From Obelidium mucronatum (taxonomy: Eukaryota; Chytridiomycota; Chytridiomycetes; Chytridiales; Chytriomycetaceae), in assembly GCA_025765595.1 (NCBI GenBank), contig JAIVFH010000038.1:1-64000 (forward strand): a stretch of DNA of 64,000 nt, written 5' to 3'. Each line of letters opens with the position of its first letter. Within the stretch, counting starts at the first letter, position 1. Of the stretch, positions 39,908 through 51,966 are shown one piece after another. Position numbers and translations under genes: made by a program. The notes under the pieces were generated by a model, which was not told where the DNA came from, did not search any database, and worked only from the letters and a program-made list of their open reading frames with translations.

Positions 39908-42073
39908 ATGGATGCTGCACCAGCGGCCGAGGGTTTCCAACCCTCAGAGCTGTTCAAAACATCGCCTCTCGATCTACTTCGCGCGCCACACATCAAGCCA
40001 AACCTAAAATATAAACATATTCCTTCGAAAACAATCAGCAGACGCGGGTCCCAAGCCGATCTTGAAGCCACAAAATTACAATCAATCAACACATCAACAG
40101 CTCATCGCCAGCAACAAGACAAAAAAAGAACCTTTCCTTCAAAATCGAGTGATCAAAAATCGGCCTCAGAGCATCGAACATCAACTCTCGAAAAGCCTGA
40201 CAATTCACACGCAGTCTTGTTGTCAAGTTATCCTGAAACTCTCACAACTCTCACCGAGTCCAAAGCCGCCGAACAGTACCGCCTTCTTTCTCAAGTGACT
40301 GCTGATCGCGCCGAACATGAGACAACACATCTGTTGACAACTGCAGCTGACCACGAAAACCAACACGCTGAGCAAGTTGCAAACCACTTGAAGGGAATGC
40401 AAAAGTTCATGGCTACACGCCTCCGCACTGGAGGAGTTTTTGTGGATGGCGGGCTGGTTTCTTTGGGAACGGCGGACCGTCTTGTGGAAGCCGAAAAGGC
40501 AAAACAAAAGAAGGAAGCGGAAAAGAAACGTGTTCACCAACTTGAACTGATGGAGGCGGAACTGCAACAAAAGGCAAAGATTGAAAGGCAGAAAAAAACG
40601 GGTAAAGGAAGGAGGAGGCTGGCTGTATTGGAAGGGGGCACTGGGGATATCCCTGTTGGATTCTTGACCAAACGAAACGATTTTAGACCATTGCCAGTTG
40701 GTTCAACGGATAAAAAGCCATCACAAGATTCTAGTCGCGTGTATGATAGTATGTCGCTTTATGAAATGCTTTCCAAAGAAGATGTGGACGGATTGGTTGC
40801 AAATGATGAAAATCGTGCTGGTGAAGAATCGGAAGTCGATGTAATGGAAGCACTCAACAATAAGCTGGAATCCATGAAACTTCAGCTTTGCCAAACAACA
40901 GATCGCCTCGAAGAGCAGAAGCGACGAAAAGAAAATCCCGGTACTCCACCACCAACAGAAGAAAGAGCTCAAGTCGTTTCTGCTTCCAAAAAGCCATCTT
41001 CTAAATTTGTCAAGGTGGATTCTTCAGCGTCTCTTCTTTCCAGAGGTGTTTCTGCTGCTATTGTTAGACGAACGAGTGGGAGGGGTGGACCAAGAGTTCC
41101 ACTCGAGGTTGCAGCCATCTGGAAAGCAAAGGAAGAAGGGCGTTTTATTCAGGATCACAATGACTACATAGTATCCCACATTCAAGCGATCCCTGATCCT
41201 GTTGCAGAGAATTTAGAGGCCAAACCAAAACGTCTCGTTCCAAGGAGGCATGCAGCTGATTCCGATTTTGTGTCATTTAGTGATTCTGCGAATATCTTGA
41301 ATCTTAAACAGGTTCTTGATGTTCAAAATGCTAAAATCGACCAACTGGCAGAGGAAGTTCTTGGACCATATGACACACACGTTGAAGAAACCAAACCTAT
41401 TGCCTCTATTGATCCTCAATTTATTGCAAGCTCCGCAGAGGAGATTATTTTAAACCCCCTTCAGTATGAAGAAAGCGACACCACTAGATCCAAACCATTT
41501 CAAATTGACGCCGTTACAGAACAGTTTCCTTCATATGATTACAGATATGAGGAGGAACCTCTTCGAAAGTGCGATCCACCCCCTGAACCGGTGATTTTCG
41601 CATTTCCCCATTCTTCCGCAAGACTTTTAGATGCTAGGAATCGACGAATCAACCCCACATCATCTTCTGAAATAATCCAACCACGGCTCCCAACGAACCC
41701 ACAGTCTCTTAAAATACAAAGCAGCATTCATAACATATCTCAGCCACCGACTTTGAGTGCGTCGGCATATGCAGCATCCAGCAAGGTTGCCGAGGCTTGT
41801 ATGAAAAATCAGTTCAAAATGGCACCGACCTTATCATTAATGGAGACTGGGGGTGGACTCAAATCGAATCCTGTTGTGAATCTACCAGAAAGGAAATTCG
41901 TGGGAAAGTTGGAGCATGTTTTTGGCCTGAGTTTTGAGGATCTGAAACTTGGGAGTGGCGCCAACAAGCGTGATTCAAAGTCTGCTCATCATTCCACTGT
42001 TACTGATTCTGTTTTGAGCAAGTTGGGTGTTGAATCGAAACATGCAAAGGTTGCAAAAAGCGGAAAGAAGTAA
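39908..42073 (+). CDS. Uncharacterised 721-residue coiled-coil protein
   Basis: This is a single intronless frame with ATG at 39908. The N-terminus (LDLLRAPHIKPNLKYKHIPS) is basic. Residues about 110-240 are strongly helical and charged, with Lys/Glu heptads (EKAKQKKEAEKKRVHQLEL). A second short coiled coil is near 305-340. The rest is Ser-rich and probably disordered, ending in a Lys-rich tail. There is no signal peptide, membrane segment or enzymatic motif. I do not recognise the family. With CFAP58 in the same neighbourhood a cytoskeletal role is possible but unsupported. Confidence 0.8.
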   Translation: MDAAPAAEGFQPSELFKTSPLDLLRAPHIKPNLKYKHIPSKTISRRGSQADLEATKLQSINTSTAHRQQQDKKRTFPSKSSDQKSASEHRTSTLEKPDNSHAVLLSSYPETLTTLTESKAAEQYRLLSQVTADRAEHETTHLLTTAADHENQHAEQVANHLKGMQKFMATRLRTGGVFVDGGLVSLGTADRLVEAEKAKQKKEAEKKRVHQLELMEAELQQKAKIERQKKTGKGRRRLAVLEGGTGDIPVGFLTKRNDFRPLPVGSTDKKPSQDSSRVYDSMSLYEMLSKEDVDGLVANDENRAGEESEVDVMEALNNKLESMKLQLCQTTDRLEEQKRRKENPGTPPPTEERAQVVSASKKPSSKFVKVDSSASLLSRGVSAAIVRRTSGRGGPRVPLEVAAIWKAKEEGRFIQDHNDYIVSHIQAIPDPVAENLEAKPKRLVPRRHAADSDFVSFSDSANILNLKQVLDVQNAKIDQLAEEVLGPYDTHVEETKPIASIDPQFIASSAEEIILNPLQYEESDTTRSKPFQIDAVTEQFPSYDYRYEEEPLRKCDPPPEPVIFAFPHSSARLLDARNRRINPTSSSEIIQPRLPTNPQSLKIQSSIHNISQPPTLSASAYAASSKVAEACMKNQFKMAPTLSLMETGGGLKSNPVVNLPERKFVGKLEHVFGLSFEDLKLGSGANKRDSKSAHHSTVTDSVLSKLGVESKHAKVAKSGKK

Positions 42074-42137
42074 TTATACCATTACTATTTGGGAACATAT
42101 TTTAAATCAGTATTTTTAATTTGACAAGAACGCTCTA

Positions 42138-43004
42138 CTAAGAAGAAATAAAAGAAATAATGGCATCATAAACATCGTTTGGGGCTTCTGCTTGTGGATA
42201 ATGGCCAACCCCATCAACAATCTTTTGGGTCACCTTAACACCAGCGCGTTCAGTAATGCTCCTTGCAACAAATTCATTTTCAGCGACTGGATCCTTGAAA
42301 TCGGGGTCTTTGCTTCCCATGATCAACAAAACAGGGCTTTTGATTTCAGGAACCAACGCCCAGGCTGGTTCTTTGGTGGCGCGAATCATTGCTCCAATAA
42401 TTCCAGCGTGATCGCAATTTGATAGCATTTTTGCCTTGACGGCAGCGCAGTATTGTTCAACATCGGCGGGTGGTTTTCCAAAGAATCCCTTGAAAGCCGA
42501 AAGCCAGACAGGTTGTCCCCAAAAGTGATTAAACAACAACGGCGTCAAAGGGCGGAAGTAAGGATCATTTGGCATATCTCTGAAGAATCCGCCCAAAGTG
42601 ATAATCTTTTCGACTCGGTTTGGGTTCTTTGCAGCAAACGTTATGGAAGCAGCGGCTGAGAGAGAGTTTCCAACAACCACGACTGGCTCATTGATTTCTA
42701 AATGGTCCAAAACGGCTGAGCTGTCTCGTGAGCATTCTTCGATGGAATATCCAGAGAACTTTGTGCCAGAATCACCAACTCCACGAAGGTCTTGACAGAT
42801 GACGCGGTGGCCGGCAGCAACCAGTTTTGGTGCCAAAAATCGGTATGTGTGACGGAAATCACCGATCCCGGGGAGGCAATAGAAGATTTTGCCACTGGAG
42901 GTTTGGGTGGTTGGCCCAGAGTCCTCAAAGGCAATGGAGCTGTTCTCCACAGGAATTGAAAGCGTTCGTCCGCCAAAGATTGTAGCGAGTGTGATTGAGC
43001 TCAT
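42138..43004 (-). CDS. Alpha/beta-hydrolase fold protein
   Basis: The product has 288 residues with no intron. It has the nucleophile elbow GNSLS (VVVGNSLSAA), the acid loop LLIMGSKDPDF and the catalytic His in VGHYPQAEAP. The early segment YCLPGIGDFRHTY fits the oxyanion-hole loop, and LRGVGDSG is the usual strand-4 motif. There is no signal peptide, so it is probably cytosolic. The substrate cannot be told. The group includes epoxide hydrolases, haloperoxidases and esterases. Confidence 0.88.
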   Translation of the reverse strand: MSSITLATIFGGRTLSIPVENSSIAFEDSGPTTQTSSGKIFYCLPGIGDFRHTYRFLAPKLVAAGHRVICQDLRGVGDSGTKFSGYSIEECSRDSSAVLDHLEINEPVVVVGNSLSAAASITFAAKNPNRVEKIITLGGFFRDMPNDPYFRPLTPLLFNHFWGQPVWLSAFKGFFGKPPADVEQYCAAVKAKMLSNCDHAGIIGAMIRATKEPAWALVPEIKSPVLLIMGSKDPDFKDPVAENEFVARSITERAGVKVTQKIVDGVGHYPQAEAPNDVYDAIISFISS

Positions 43005-43094
43005 GATTTAGAATAGTCTGTTCACAACTTGACTCTGTTGTTTTTGATGGGGATAAATCTGGGGTAGCTTGTCGTGCTTATATCAAACTTGAGT

Positions 43095-43118
43095 CATTAA
43101 TAATGATCATTATTAATG
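43095..43118. promoter_or_regulatory. 24-bp perfect palindrome in the promoter of the hydrolase gene
   Basis: The sequence is an uninterrupted palindrome centred on TGATCA, about 90 bp upstream of the hydrolase start on the minus strand. It could be a homodimer binding site or a cruciform-prone AT-rich element. Confidence 0.5.
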
Positions 43119-43359
43119 GTTCCAAAACCCACGCCAACCGATTTGATATACTTTTAAGCTCTAAATATTATAAAATTAAACGATTGATTTAACTATTTTA
43201 CTGTACCATTGTGCTTGCCATTCAGCGGACACAGAGAAGGGCCCTTATTTCCACGTTATTTCCTTCCACAGAGATACATGAACATCCAAAGAATAATAAG
43301 ATCGTCAAATATTCATTGCAGGTTTATTTTGAATCTAATGGACACCGGAGTAATAATGG

Positions 43360-43608
43360 TCATAGTGATGACTGTCGCTTTGGCTCATCTGTCAAGTTCT
43401 CACTAGAACTCAAAAGGTTTGAGTCGCTGAAGATCAATCGACTTTCTCGTGGTGGTTTATCAAATCGACGCCAAGCCGTTGGGTGTGGTTGAGACGCCAG
43501 GTCTCCCTGTGAAATGCGGACTGCTTGAGTGTCGTCTGGCTCACTGACGGCCGTCGCCTCATCAACAGTGGTCTTGAATGCGCTAATTGGGTGCGTAATT
43601 TCACTCAT
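43360..43608 (-). CDS. Small unknown protein (82 residues)
   Basis: The ATG is at 43608 (MSEITHPISAFK). It contains a patterned segment (GDLASQPHPTAWRRFDKPPR) that looks conserved rather than random, and ends in a Ser-rich tail. I do not recognise it. It is divergent from the vWA/alpha-kinase gene (start 43806), so the two may share a promoter. A further exon is possible. Confidence 0.45.
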   Translation of the reverse strand: MSEITHPISAFKTTVDEATAVSEPDDTQAVRISQGDLASQPHPTAWRRFDKPPRESRLIFSDSNLLSSSENLTDEPKRQSSL

Positions 43609-43805
43609 GCTTGTACGTTTCAATGTTGCTTTCTTTTCTTTTCCAGGGAACTTTAAGTTTTAGGGCAAGAATAATATTGTGCCCAGTTTCCTCCAGTTTC
43701 CCACTCCACATTCACCACGTTTTGAAAAGTGGACTCCACCACAATCGCTTGCTTGTCAATAAACAAAAAAAGAAAACAAAGTTAAAAAAACAAAAACACC
43801 CAAGA

Positions 43806-45922
43806 ATGAGCAGCGTCGCCGGCACGCTTCTCTCGAGCGTCCACGGACGCGACCGCCGCGCGCTGCGGCAAATCGACAAGAAAGACCTGCTTGCGGCTGT
43901 GCGCTTTGGCGTCAAGGAGCGAGGCTACCCGTGCCGCGTCACGTTTGCGCCGCGGTGGAAGTACACGTTTGCCAACATTGTGTACATCACCGACGCGTCG
44001 AGCAGACACGAAGTGACGTCGTACGTGCTGCCGCTGGACATCGAACGCGTCGCCGTGTCGCGCGCCGACGAGGAGCTGCATGCGGCCTGGACCGCCGCCC
44101 TCGCGGCTAACCCCGCAATGTGCACGGCGCACACAGTCCTCGTGGTCGACCAGAGCGGGTCGATGAAAACATCGGACGTAACAGACTACAGAACACGGTG
44201 CGTCTCCTTGCGAGTCGCTTTGCAATCCGTGGTCCAACTAAAGGCGGTTGTTTGCCAGATCCGATGCTGTCTTTGGAACAATTGCTTTGGATCTCGTAGG
44301 GAAATCCCTCGACTCTGGTCAAGCCCTTCCTACAAATGCTCTAACCCTCATTGAATTCCATGACTCGGCTGCAGTAACAATCAACCGCGAACCAATCACA
44401 AATGTACTCTTCAATAAACTCCTCTCGAAAAGAACTTCTGCAAAACCAAAATCTCATGGTAACTATAAGTCAGCGCTCGATGTTTGCGAGCAAGTTTTGG
44501 CCGAAGATGAAGGAAATGGGTCATGTGCTATCTTGCTTTCTGTCTGACGGGAAACCAAGCGATCACTTGTACGACTATACTCAAACTCACGCACAAATAT
44601 TTGGAGACCAGATTCGTTTGCTGAGTGAGAGATTCAAGGGTCAATTGACAGTTGGTACGATTGGTTTTGCAGCTGAAGGTACCGATTTTGGCGTGTTGGA
44701 GCACATGGCCAAACAAGCATGCGTTGGGGGATCAGTAGGCTTATTTCAAAAATCGCAAGCAAGCTCCGTTGGCTTGAGTTCTGCTGTTAGTTTGTTGGGT
44801 TCAAAGCTGTCTCTTACTCAAACAAGATTAACGGCACTTGCCGGAACGCGTCTTGCAGGTGCTGGAACCAAAAGAATTCTTGAGTCGGAAGGCTATCAAA
44901 TTGTCATGAACTCGGGTGACCTTGTTGGTTGGAAATCATACACTCGTGACGTGAAGAGAGTGGAATGGGTGCCGAACCGCAAAGTAAAAGGGGGCGGAAA
45001 CTGGCAACACCGACCCCTTTTCACTGAAGAGGCTTTGGGTGTTGCGATTCGTACAAAGACCCTGGGGTGTGGTGCAGAACGTGTCGTCTTTCAATTGAGA
45101 GAAATCAAAAAGGATAAGGATGGATTGATGCATTTGGTCGGATCGGATTTGGTTGCAAAAGAGAGTATTCATGTCGAGTTCATGGAAATGAAGCGGGACT
45201 TCCATCGTGTCTTTTGTTCCACTCAGAAGAAGTCCCAAGACCTGGCGAATCAATTCAATGATGCTGTTCGAAGAGCCTGCCCAAATCATCAACATAAACT
45301 TCCAATTATTCAGTTTTTGGACTGCTGCGTGTATAGCATGTATGACGAAGACAATAAGGAATATCGTGGAGTGTTGGTGGAGAAGATGCTGGATACATCC
45401 AAATACATCAAGTGGAACGGAAATGATGGATCTGTTAAGGGCATATCTCAAGAACTTGTCATGATGCAGCTCTTTGGAAAAGGTCTTCATGTCTCCGAGC
45501 CTGAGGAGGCCAATCCTCAATCTGTCCCTCAACTTGGAATGATTATGGAGGAATCCGAGAATGAATCTGATGATGACACGGATGAGCCTGACATTCATGA
45601 TCACGTTATTCCTGTTTCTACTGTCCAGGCTCCAGATTGGAACTTTGAAGATTTCCCACAGGCTTTCTCTCACTTTACTCATCGCCGCAGTAACCGCAAG
45701 CTTTTGGTCTGTGATCTTCAAGGAGTGTTGGATACTTCCAAGACACCTCCCGTTTTCGAATTAACTGATCCAGTCATCCACTACGAATCGTTTAATCGAA
45801 AGAATGTGTATGGAAGAACAGACCATGGCCGTAAAGGATTTGGAAAGTTCTATGCCACGCACAAGTGCAACAGAATTTGCAGTTTATTGGGCTTGCCCAG
45901 TGATTATGGCCCAAAGAAGTGA
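43806..45922 (+). CDS. vWA-domain alpha-kinase (VwkA/MHCK type)
   Basis: The N-terminus leads to a vWA domain with the MIDAS start VVDQSGSM (about 44146) and later the LSDGKPSDHL strand. The C-terminal alpha-kinase domain has GCGAERVVFQL, LVAKES, YIKWNGNDG, LLVCDLQGV and the zinc-binding end GRKGFGKFYATHKCNRICSLL. Alpha-kinases with a vWA domain act on myosin or vacuolar targets in Dictyostelium and fungi. The frame is broken at about 44192, 44260 and 44540. Each break is corrected by one base in a short homopolymer (A, C, T), so sequencing error is more likely than decay. The first 400 bp is GC-rich with few restrictions on the other strand. Confidence 0.85.
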
Positions 45923-45993
45923 TTTGTTATAGGAGTATGGTGCTGTTTTGCAATAAATAGTCGTTACATTATTATTTATTTTGAATTAATCGC

Positions 45994-47401
45994 TCAATAA
46001 TCTGTGTAGCCCTTCACTGGATTCTCTCCCACTGTGTAATATGTCGTATAATCAGAGTCCTTGAAAGGTCCATCGCTCTGCAACAGTTCTGGCAAGTTGG
46101 GGTTACCTGGTTGGGGGCTGTTAGAAACTTACTAAATAGGACACAACCTGACTTACTGATGAACAAACGACCAAACACTGCACCATGAATCGCGCCTCCT
46201 TGAACACCTTGTCCATTCAACTGCTTTTCAGCAGTCTCGGCATCCAAGCCAGTGTTGTTGAAAACAAGTGCGTTTTTAATCAAAGGTCTGAACTCATCCA
46301 GAACCACAAGCTTATTGGCTCTTGGAGACGGAAATCCTTGACTCAATTGAATGTATCCAATATCGAGCTTGTCCAGTTCTTGGATCTTGAGAAGTCTCAA
46401 TTGTTAGCAAAAAATCAAAGTCCAAAATCAACTCGAAGCGAAAGTACTTACCAAGTACGAGTATTCTTCTCTGGCGAGATGATCGTCGTCACCCATATCG
46501 TTGTACCCACCAGCAGGTGAAAGCTTTATTCCCACACGCTTGGAGTCACCCCATTCAGCGATGGATGCTTTCACAATTTCCAAAACAAATCTGGACCGAT
46601 TCTCAATGCTTCCACCCCATTTGTCCGTTCTCTTGTTGCTATTGGCTTCAATAAATTGGTGTGGAAAGTCTGAGGGAAATAAAAGTTAAGCTACGACATT
46701 CGAATAAGGCAGGCTAAGAGAAGAGAACTTACATCCGTTCGCAGCATGAATTTCAACACCATCAAACCCAGCTTCTTTGGCTAATCGCGCTGCTCTGCGG
46801 TAGGTTTCCACGTACACTTGTGGATCTTCAATAGGAACTGGAGTCACGTAACCAGGTTCACCCGCGAGTAAACGGAATTTACCACCCTCTGCACGAATAG
46901 CAGATGGCGCCACGTTGGGTCTCCCCGCTTGGTGCAGTGGGTGGGCGACACGACCAATGTGCCACAACTGGCAGAAGATGAGGGAGCCGGCTTCGTGGAC
47001 CGTAGACGTGACTTTCTTCCATCCTTTGATTTGGGCCGGGCTGTAAATTCCAGGTGCATTGATCCATTCTATGGATTTTTTTGATTTTTTTTTTTCAGTT
47101 TTGGTTTGACTTCAGAGGGCGGGAATAAATTTACCTCCTCCAATTTCTTCAATGAAAGTTCCTTCAGACAAGATGAGACCGGCGGTGGATCTTTGTTTGT
47201 AGTAAAGAGCCATCAAATCGTTTGGAACACCGCCTGGAGAGCCGCGGTTACGTGTCAGGGAAGCCATCAAGACTCTATGATTGATTATTCCAAACATGTT
47301 TTAGAAACACGACACTGGCTGAAACAAATTTATAAATACCTGTTCTTGAGAGTCAAAGAGCCGAGCTTAAGAGGACTGGCGAGAATTGGATATTTAGGCA
47401 T
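45994..47401 (-). CDS. Old Yellow Enzyme (NADH:flavin oxidoreductase / 12-oxophytodienoate reductase family)
   Basis: Six exons join in frame: 47401-47340, 47274-47135, 47068-46733, 46669-46452, 46385-46157 and 46106-45994 (365 residues). Motifs run in order: [15 protein letters not shown] (N-terminal strand), [53 protein letters not shown] (substrate-binding HxxN-type region), [22 protein letters not shown], and AVFGRLFIS. This is the FMN-dependent ene-reductase family, acting on alpha,beta-unsaturated carbonyls. The Tyr expected after the HxxN motif is seen near YFPHQF. Confidence 0.92.
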
Positions 47402-47903
47402 GTGCTGTTTTTTTGTTTTTGGAAATGGGAGAAATTGTCAAAGTGGGAAGTTCCCTTTTTATTCTTTTTTTTTTGTCAGTGACAAATCGGGTTGATTTCA
47501 AACCCGATTTCAAACCGAGGCTTTCATTTGATATGAAATCTGGCGAGAGCTCCTTAAAACGTGAATCTATGCTTGTGGTATAATGAGTTTGAGTCCTTCA
47601 ACAGGCACTGACGCACACACGCACACACGTACCCTACAAGGGGCCAGCTTCAACTAATAACTTGTAATAAACTTAAACAAAGGGAGAAAGATTATATGTA
47701 CTTGGCAGTGAATAATGTTGCTTTCACTGCCGAAGTTTTCAAACGAGGACTTCTCATGAACCAAGGACACTTGAACTCGAAATAAACGAGCCAAAATGAA
47801 AGAGCTTACATAATAATATACCTTGATGTGAGTCTCTTAAGTTGAAACTGTTGTTGTAGATGCCACATAATCATTTGAAAAATCATCAAATCCTTGGGAG
47901 ACA
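47402..47903. other. Divergent intergenic region
   Basis: This about 500-bp AT-rich promoter region lies between the Old Yellow Enzyme and arrestin genes. I see only a short repeat of AAACCCGATTT/CAAATCGGGTTT type near 47482-47515 (inverted). No further gene is visible. Confidence 0.5.
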
Positions 47904-50828
47904 ATGGGCAGTACAACTACAATCACTATAGAGCCCCTTCCTGATGCCGAAGAAGACACTCAAATAGGAAACTCCCCTTTTGTGTATGGATACTGTGGTT
48001 TAGAAGCCTGCTACTTGAGGTATAGTTTGCAATGAGGTTTCTGCTTGGGTCTGACTCTAAAACCTCAGAGGAATGGTTCGCATTGAACACAAGGGCCGCA
48101 ACCCGCTTCCGATTAGTTCCTTAACGATCGAGTTTAAAGGCGAAACAGTTTTGTCGTTTGCGAAAGAAAACGGAGAGCGAATGAAAGTAAATAAGGTGTG
48201 GCATTTTGACTGCCCGACTCAGCGTACCTCCAACTCAAAACCAGACCAACTCAAAACAATTAGATTTTGGTTCTTGTCGCTGAAATTTTGCTCAAAGACG
48301 AAACTCTTCCGCCTGGAGCAATTCTCTCACTTCCGTTCCAACTTGCATTGCCTGAACCGTCGTCGCGCCATGCTGAACTTGTCAAACAATCAGTTCGATT
48401 GGCAAATATCCTAACGCCGCCGTCAAAATTTACGGGAATTTCGACCCACGGAGCACCATATGACGGAGCCACAACATATACCCTTAAAGCAGAACTCAAA
48501 GAACAACCAGCTCCTTCCACGTCCTTCTTTTCATCCCCCATAGCACCACCTCCGAAATCTGTAACCGTAGCTGTATTCCCATTCCTCATCCATGACCCCC
48601 GACAACTCCCATTACTGATCCAACCTGATGGGAAGCGGTGGCGAAGCGCACCTGGAGATTCACCAGTTGAATACGAGATTGAAATCACGTCAACAACTTT
48701 GGGTCCCAAAGACACGTTTTCGTTTCTGTATAGACTCGCTGTTGCTCGAGATGCTGCTGCAAAGGGAGTTCGCGTCAAGAAGGTTGTTTTGGCACTGAGA
48801 GAGCACAAGACGCTTGGAACCACGATTTCTCATTTGGTTCCTCCGAGCTATAAGTGCATTCGGGGAAGTATTGAAGTCAAGAGGTGGGACTTTGAAGAAG
48901 CTGGGTGGAATGGTCGGAAGAGTGGCACCACACGTGCGAACGGCTCGGATTTATTGGTCGAAAGTAGTGAAGACGATGATGGATATCAGGATTTTGGGTT
49001 TGAGATTGAAGGGGACGGCGTTGCTTCTGCTGCCGAAGATGATGACCAGTGCCAAAATGGCAATAATGACGATGATCTAGAAGATGACGGAACCGGAACT
49101 GAAGATGGGAGTGGTGCGGGATCATCCACATTTAGTGGAAGCAGGGAGCTCTCACCTCCTCCTTCAGCATCCCCTTTAAATAAGACGCACCCTCAAAAAA
49201 TCAAGGTCCAATCAAGGCAAACAAGAAGTAGCATGCAAAAGTTGAAACCTAACACTAAATTTGCTTCTCGTGGTCGTCGGCAGAACAGAGGATTCGATGC
49301 GGGGATTGTGGAAATGTCTGAACTCAGGCCGCGACGAAAAATGGTGGAAGGAATGTCAACATACAATCCGTCTCACGCTCTCTCCACTAATGCCCAGTCA
49401 TACGATCATGCTCTAAGACGACGAGCGAACACGTTTGCAGATGGATGGAGTGGTGGCCCAGGTGGCGATGGACTTTACGTTGAAAATGAGGCCATCATTA
49501 CAATGCCATCTCTATCAGCTTTTGTACCGGATACCTTCAAAACTTCAGATAATAACTTGATGTATCCAAACCCGCACAATCACATGTACTCTTCGGTTCC
49601 CTATATAGAAGTGAAACACACACTTCAAGTTCGTGTGGAATTGACAGGTGTAGAGAAAGCGATTGTTCACGAATGCTGGGTCACTATTGCCAGTGTGGGA
49701 AAGCAAGAGTGTTATAGCATTTTGGATGATCGAATTGAATTGATGCCTACCATGGACTATGACAAGATATTTGGAACAGACACTTGGGTTCCTGCATACG
49801 TTAAAATTGATCCCTTTTTGGGTGATCTTGGAGGCAATTCATCTTCGTCGACTGTCGCTTCAAATCAAGCGGAAGATGAAGACGAATTTGATGCTTTTTT
49901 TGGACCTTTGAAACACCTTGTCAAGAAGCCGTACCCATCTCCGGCAACCAATCATCAAACTTCGCAGTCATCGTCTTCGAATGCGATTATACCGCAATTT
50001 CAATTTCGTTCACCTGAAATCTCTTCATCATCTTCTGCGTTTACATTTCCCCAACGATCCATCACACCATCCCCAAATCGCATTCCTCCGCATTCTCAGT
50101 ATCCGCAAACAGGAAGTTCTCCGTCGAAGGATTTCTCCAACAATTACTTTCAGAAGCGGCCCTCCATTTCATCAATCCTATCGTTTACAGCAATCAAACA
50201 CAAGAGCCCACATTCTCCATCAGCATCAGAATACAATGGAAGCGATTTTGAAGAATCCGAAAATGAGGACCAAGTGCTTCCAACATCATCATCGTCATCG
50301 AAAGCAGTTGGGCGAGGAGGAAAGCGGAAAATGTCTATCCAAACAAACATGCCAAACCTAGAACCCCCTCCACTCCCAAGTGCTCATACATTATTATCCG
50401 GAGACGCATTGGTTGCAATGCAAAGTCCCACAAACCAGAGGTTGTTTCAAGAGTTGGTTGAGGACCGAAGTTTCGCCGAAAGCGTTGGAATGTCCGGAGA
50501 GGGTAGAGAGCAACAGACAAGATCAACTGCTGCTTTGCATTATCCTCTTGCTTGCGTGGATGTGAGTCCGTCGGACGGGAGGGGTGAGGAAGATGCATCG
50601 TCTGTTTCCGGGGGCGAAGTTGAAGAGCAGTCAGTTAAGCACCCGCTTCTCCGAGAGGAAGAAATAGAAGCGAGAAGGAGGAAGGTGCTAGAGCTAAAGC
50701 TGGAGAGAAAGAGTCGCAGTTTAGCCACAACTTCTGAAACTGGGCATCAGGAATATATTTATGCGGACAGGAGGAAGAGTACGCCGCCAGTTTTGGATGG
50801 AGAGGCGCCTCCCTTGTATTCACCTTGA
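47904..50828 (+). CDS. Alpha-arrestin-like protein with PPxY tail
   Basis: A first exon (47904-48019, MGSTTTITIEPLPDAEED) is spliced to 48069 over a 49-nt intron. The N-terminal arrestin fold is suggested by FVYGYCGLEACYLRGMVRI, SSLTIEFKGETVLSF and PGAILSLPFQLALPE. A second beta-rich part is around 48640-48840 and again at 49600-49800 (EVKHTLQVRVELTG). The middle and C-terminal parts are acidic/Ser-rich and disordered. The end GEAPPLYSP holds a PPxY motif, used by arrestin-related trafficking adaptors to bind Rsp5/Nedd4 ubiquitin ligases for endocytosis of transporters. One frame change near 48255 (an extra or missing base) is needed to join the two parts. Confidence 0.75.
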
Positions 50829-50962
50829 GAATTCGGAGTTTAAAAGTTGAAAATTTAGGGAGGGACAAAAAATAGTGTCAAAACAACAGAAAACAAACTG
50901 TGTAAAAAACCAGGCCCCAAAACCAACTCAAAGCAATCAATCCACCAACTGTCAAACATTCA

Positions 50963-51839
50963 ATGGATTTAACATCGCCAGCTTCGACTGCTTCTTTCTC
51001 CTCAACGGCTTCGTTGCCCTTCTCTAAACGCCAACGAAAGAACCCAAAGCCAACGCGGTCAGTCCAGGCGCCAAAGACAGAGCAACGCGACGACCTCGGA
51101 ATAGTGAAACTAGACGTGTTTGCTGTGTACTTTGCGAATCCAACACAACTGCTGGAAAAGTCAAACAACTGTAACTCAAGTATTGTCAGTGCCAAACTGG
51201 TATCTGCTTTGCCCCTTCCAAGTTCAACAACAGCCATTCCAGTAAGAGCTTCACAGAGACAATTGAGAGAAAAGGCGCTGCTCGGTAATTGCATCCTATG
51301 TCCGAATGTCGTCTTTCTCTGCCATCTAAAAAATTGCCGCACTTTGACACAGACTCTAAGAAGCGACACAGACCGAAGCAACATCCCGTTTCCATTCAGC
51401 TGGAGCCCATGATTCATTTCTCCTTCTCTTCTAGCAATAATAACAGCAATGGTGCACCGTGCTCACGGCCTTTAAGTCCAGTTTCGAGTGTTATGGATTC
51501 GGACGAGGAGAATGACGAGGAAGAAACTGCGTCAACTGCTGCGACACGTTTGGTGCAGAACTTTGGACCATTTACTCGTGATAGCTTACCCCGGAGTTCA
51601 AAGAGCAAAACCGTGGACTATGGTGCAGATATTCCAGGTAACGACAACCTTCTCCCTCACTCATTGCCTTGCTTTGTTTTTTACGTTTAGTGATGTTAGG
51701 GGTAGCTGCGAACAGTTTTTACGTCAAGAAACAACAACAGCAACAGCAAACAGGAGTCGGAGCAAATAGAGGCAATATTCGCCGGACTGGAGCGCCAATT
51801 CCAGTTGTGGATGTGCGAAGAGTTGGGCGTGCAGCATGA
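50963..51839 (+). CDS. Uncharacterised Ser-rich protein with Gln-rich tail
   Basis: A first frame (50963-51412, MDLTSPASTASF) overlaps a second (51289-51640), and one must shift into the other near 51300. After 51640 a GT-AG intron (51641-51690) leads to a last exon (VMLGVAANSFYVKK, then Q6, ending VRRVGRAA). The middle is acidic (SDEENDEEETAS). No domain is recognised. A similarity to small mitochondrial or membrane proteins in the last exon is too weak to use. Confidence 0.5.
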
Positions 51840-51966
51840 AAAAACACGTACTCTATAAGTCAGACAGACAGAGCAAGAAACGGGACTCTTTAATTACTTT
51901 ATTTTTGCTTTGATAGAATTGATATAGATTTGTTTGATACTTCATTTATCATTATTTGTTTACAAA

